Both the position numbers and the translations under genes were made by a program. From an uncultured Bacteroidota bacterium (GTDB taxonomy: Bacteria > Bacteroidota > Bacteroidia > 2-12-FULL-35-15), in NCBI GenBank assembly GCA_903847205.1, contig CAINDA010000052.1, positions 62,001 to 126,000 of the forward strand: a DNA stretch of 64,000 bases, given 5' to 3'. Below, piece by piece: positions 62,785-64,000 of this stretch (position 1 is the stretch's first letter; each line of letters opens with the position of its first letter). The notes beneath the pieces are model-generated. The model had not been told where the DNA came from, ran no database searches, and worked only from the letters and a program-made list of their open reading frames with translations.

Positions 62785-63966
62785 TTACGACATATACTTA
62801 ATCAATATTATTAATAATAATAAAATAGTAATCAAGGATAAACAACCAGAGCCTTGTTTTTTATTTTTATTAACTATTATTGTTTGAACAGGCTTTATTA
62901 TGGATTTTGGGTAAAGACTTTTCAGCTTATTAATTTGGTAAAATGGTATATTGACGGCATCACAGTTAATGGTTTCAAGATTAGGTAAATTAAGAATTTG
63001 TTCAATATCTTTTATGGGGGTGACGTTAAATATAAGGTGCTTTAAAGATAAAAGATTTTCCAGAGGTGAAAGGTCATTAATTGGGGTATTAGAAAAATTT
63101 AAATACTTTAGATGAATATGATTTTTTAAAGTGGAAATGGAAGCAACATTAGTATAGGAAATATCCAAGTGCTCTATAATTGAAAGATTTTCCAAAGGTG
63201 ATAAGTCGTTTATATTGGAACAGCCACAAAGGTCCAAATACTTTAGATGAATATGATTTTTTAAAGTGGAAATGGAAGCAACATCAGTATTGGAAATATC
63301 CAAGTGTTCTATATTTGAAAGATTTTCCAAAGGTGAAAAATCATTTATGTAGGAACAACCTCCAAGATTCAAATACTTTAGATGTTTATGGCTTCTTAAA
63401 GGGGAAATTGAATGTATATCAGTACCACTAATATTTAAGTATTCTAATGATTGGAGATTTTGAAGTGGAGAAATGTCTGTAATTGGCCAATTTTGACAGT
63501 CAAGACTTTTCAGGATAGTTAAATGTTGAAGAGGAACGAATAATTTTATATTTTCACTTAAGTTTGCACTAGAAACCCTTTCGTGATACTCATCTTCGAG
63601 TGGGTGCGTTCCACGATGAGATGGAAAGTAAATCTTTTTGTCAATATATGGTCCAATTTTCAAGGATTGTAAATTTTTGAAATTAACGATAGGCTCTAAA
63701 TCAAATATATGTGAACCAGTTCCGAAGGATTTCGCGATTTGAAAAAAGTCTTTTAGGCTTTTTGCATCGTCATTAGTAAGCAAACCTTTTAACGGTAATT
63801 CTTGCAAATTAATTTCTTTCATTTGAGAATTAATCTGCACTTTCCATAATGTTGAAAGAGTGCTCCATAAGTCAACATATTCAATGTTTTCTTGAATTAA
63901 TTCAGGTGAATTTTTCTTTGCTATTGGGAGATTAATTTGCTCAATTGTAAATATATCGGGACTCAT
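62785..63966 (-). CDS. leucine-rich-repeat protein with C-terminal membrane anchor
   Basis: A 393-residue protein without a signal peptide. About nine leucine-rich repeats of 22-23 residues (about 85-350) follow the SDS22/internalin pattern LKYLNLxxCxxINDLSPLENL. They are followed by a hydrophobic helix at the very end (GCLSLITILLLLIILIKYMS), as in tail-anchored proteins. Three two-repeat blocks of 45 residues are nearly identical at the DNA level (135-bp period, about 63100-63400), so the array grew recently by duplication. Leucine-rich repeats bind proteins, but the partner is unknown. It lies beside the dispersed repeats and the toxin-antitoxin module, in what looks like a variable region. 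Confidence 0.8.
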   Translation of the reverse strand: MSPDIFTIEQINLPIAKKNSPELIQENIEYVDLWSTLSTLWKVQINSQMKEINLQELPLKGLLTNDDAKSLKDFFQIAKSFGTGSHIFDLEPIVNFKNLQSLKIGPYIDKKIYFPSHRGTHPLEDEYHERVSSANLSENIKLFVPLQHLTILKSLDCQNWPITDISPLQNLQSLEYLNISGTDIHSISPLRSHKHLKYLNLGGCSYINDFSPLENLSNIEHLDISNTDVASISTLKNHIHLKYLDLCGCSNINDLSPLENLSIIEHLDISYTNVASISTLKNHIHLKYLNFSNTPINDLSPLENLLSLKHLIFNVTPIKDIEQILNLPNLETINCDAVNIPFYQINKLKSLYPKSIIKPVQTIIVNKNKKQGSGCLSLITILLLLIILIKYMS

Positions 63967-64000
63967 TATTTTTTTTGGAGACTTTTTTTCGGGGATTGTA

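Overview
The window comes from a member of the Bacteroidota (Cytophaga-Flavobacterium type). The main evidence is four large secreted proteins ending in the gliding-motility-associated (CHU_C, type B) sorting domain of the type IX secretion system, the type B succinate dehydrogenase order sdhC-sdhA-sdhB, the coaX / outer-membrane protein / lptC / CorC block, a DUF4175 protein, and promoters with the phylum-specific TTTG / TAnnTTTG elements. The DNA is AT-rich. No rRNA, tRNA, CRISPR array, prophage or insertion sequence was recognised.

Layout. 1-13.9 kb: three consecutive T9SS type-B adhesin-like genes, the first cut by the window edge and the first two tandem paralogues. 14.06-14.26 kb: a 21-bp minisatellite closed by a perfect hairpin. 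14.65-15.3 kb: two small adjacent genes, the second an Fn3 domain, that look like one protein split in two. 15.7-19.5 kb: a fourth T9SS protein with SBBP repeats. 19.8-30.3 kb: proline dehydrogenase, then a nitrogen-oxide island. The island holds a NorB-like/NorC-like pair with a Crp/Fnr regulator, TauE, MoaE, a MoaC-MogA fusion, a second Crp/Fnr regulator, and remains of DUF1858, DUF2249-Ric and a NarK-like transporter. 30.6-45.4 kb: mostly housekeeping (lytic transglycosylase, LytTR regulator, UbiA-like protein, aminopeptidase P, succinate dehydrogenase, envelope lipoproteins, deoxynucleoside kinase, folK). 45.5-49.9 kb: a second 21-bp minisatellite and a fifth T9SS protein with a nidogen-like domain. 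50.3-61.6 kb: CorC, lptC, an outer-membrane protein, coaX, gltX, a methyltransferase, an anti-sigma-type ATPase and DUF4175. 61.8-64 kb: a toxin-antitoxin pair between copies of a dispersed repeat, then a leucine-rich-repeat protein.

The most interesting region is 22.8-30.3 kb. Five copies of a 14-bp operator, ATGAY-N4-RTCAT, occur within 5.4 kb. It has the FNR architecture (5-4-5) with a changed first base. Three copies have a -7-like promoter element ending exactly 36.5 bp from the operator centre, which places the operator near -42 as expected for a Crp/Fnr activator. These sites lie before the crp-norC-norB unit, in the leader region of the tauE-moaE-moaCmogA-crp unit, and before the DUF2249-Ric gene. 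The NorB-like subunit keeps the haem b3 histidine and two Fe-B histidines. The other Fe-B histidine, the glutamate and one haem b ligand are replaced by Asn, Tyr and Met, so it is not an ordinary nitric oxide reductase. Nearby, the DUF2249-Ric gene carries a 25-bp tandem duplication and an in-frame TAA, the DUF1858 gene carries one TAA, and only a frameshifted piece of the NarK-like gene is left. The regulators and the Nor-like enzyme look intact while nitrate uptake and NO repair functions are decaying.
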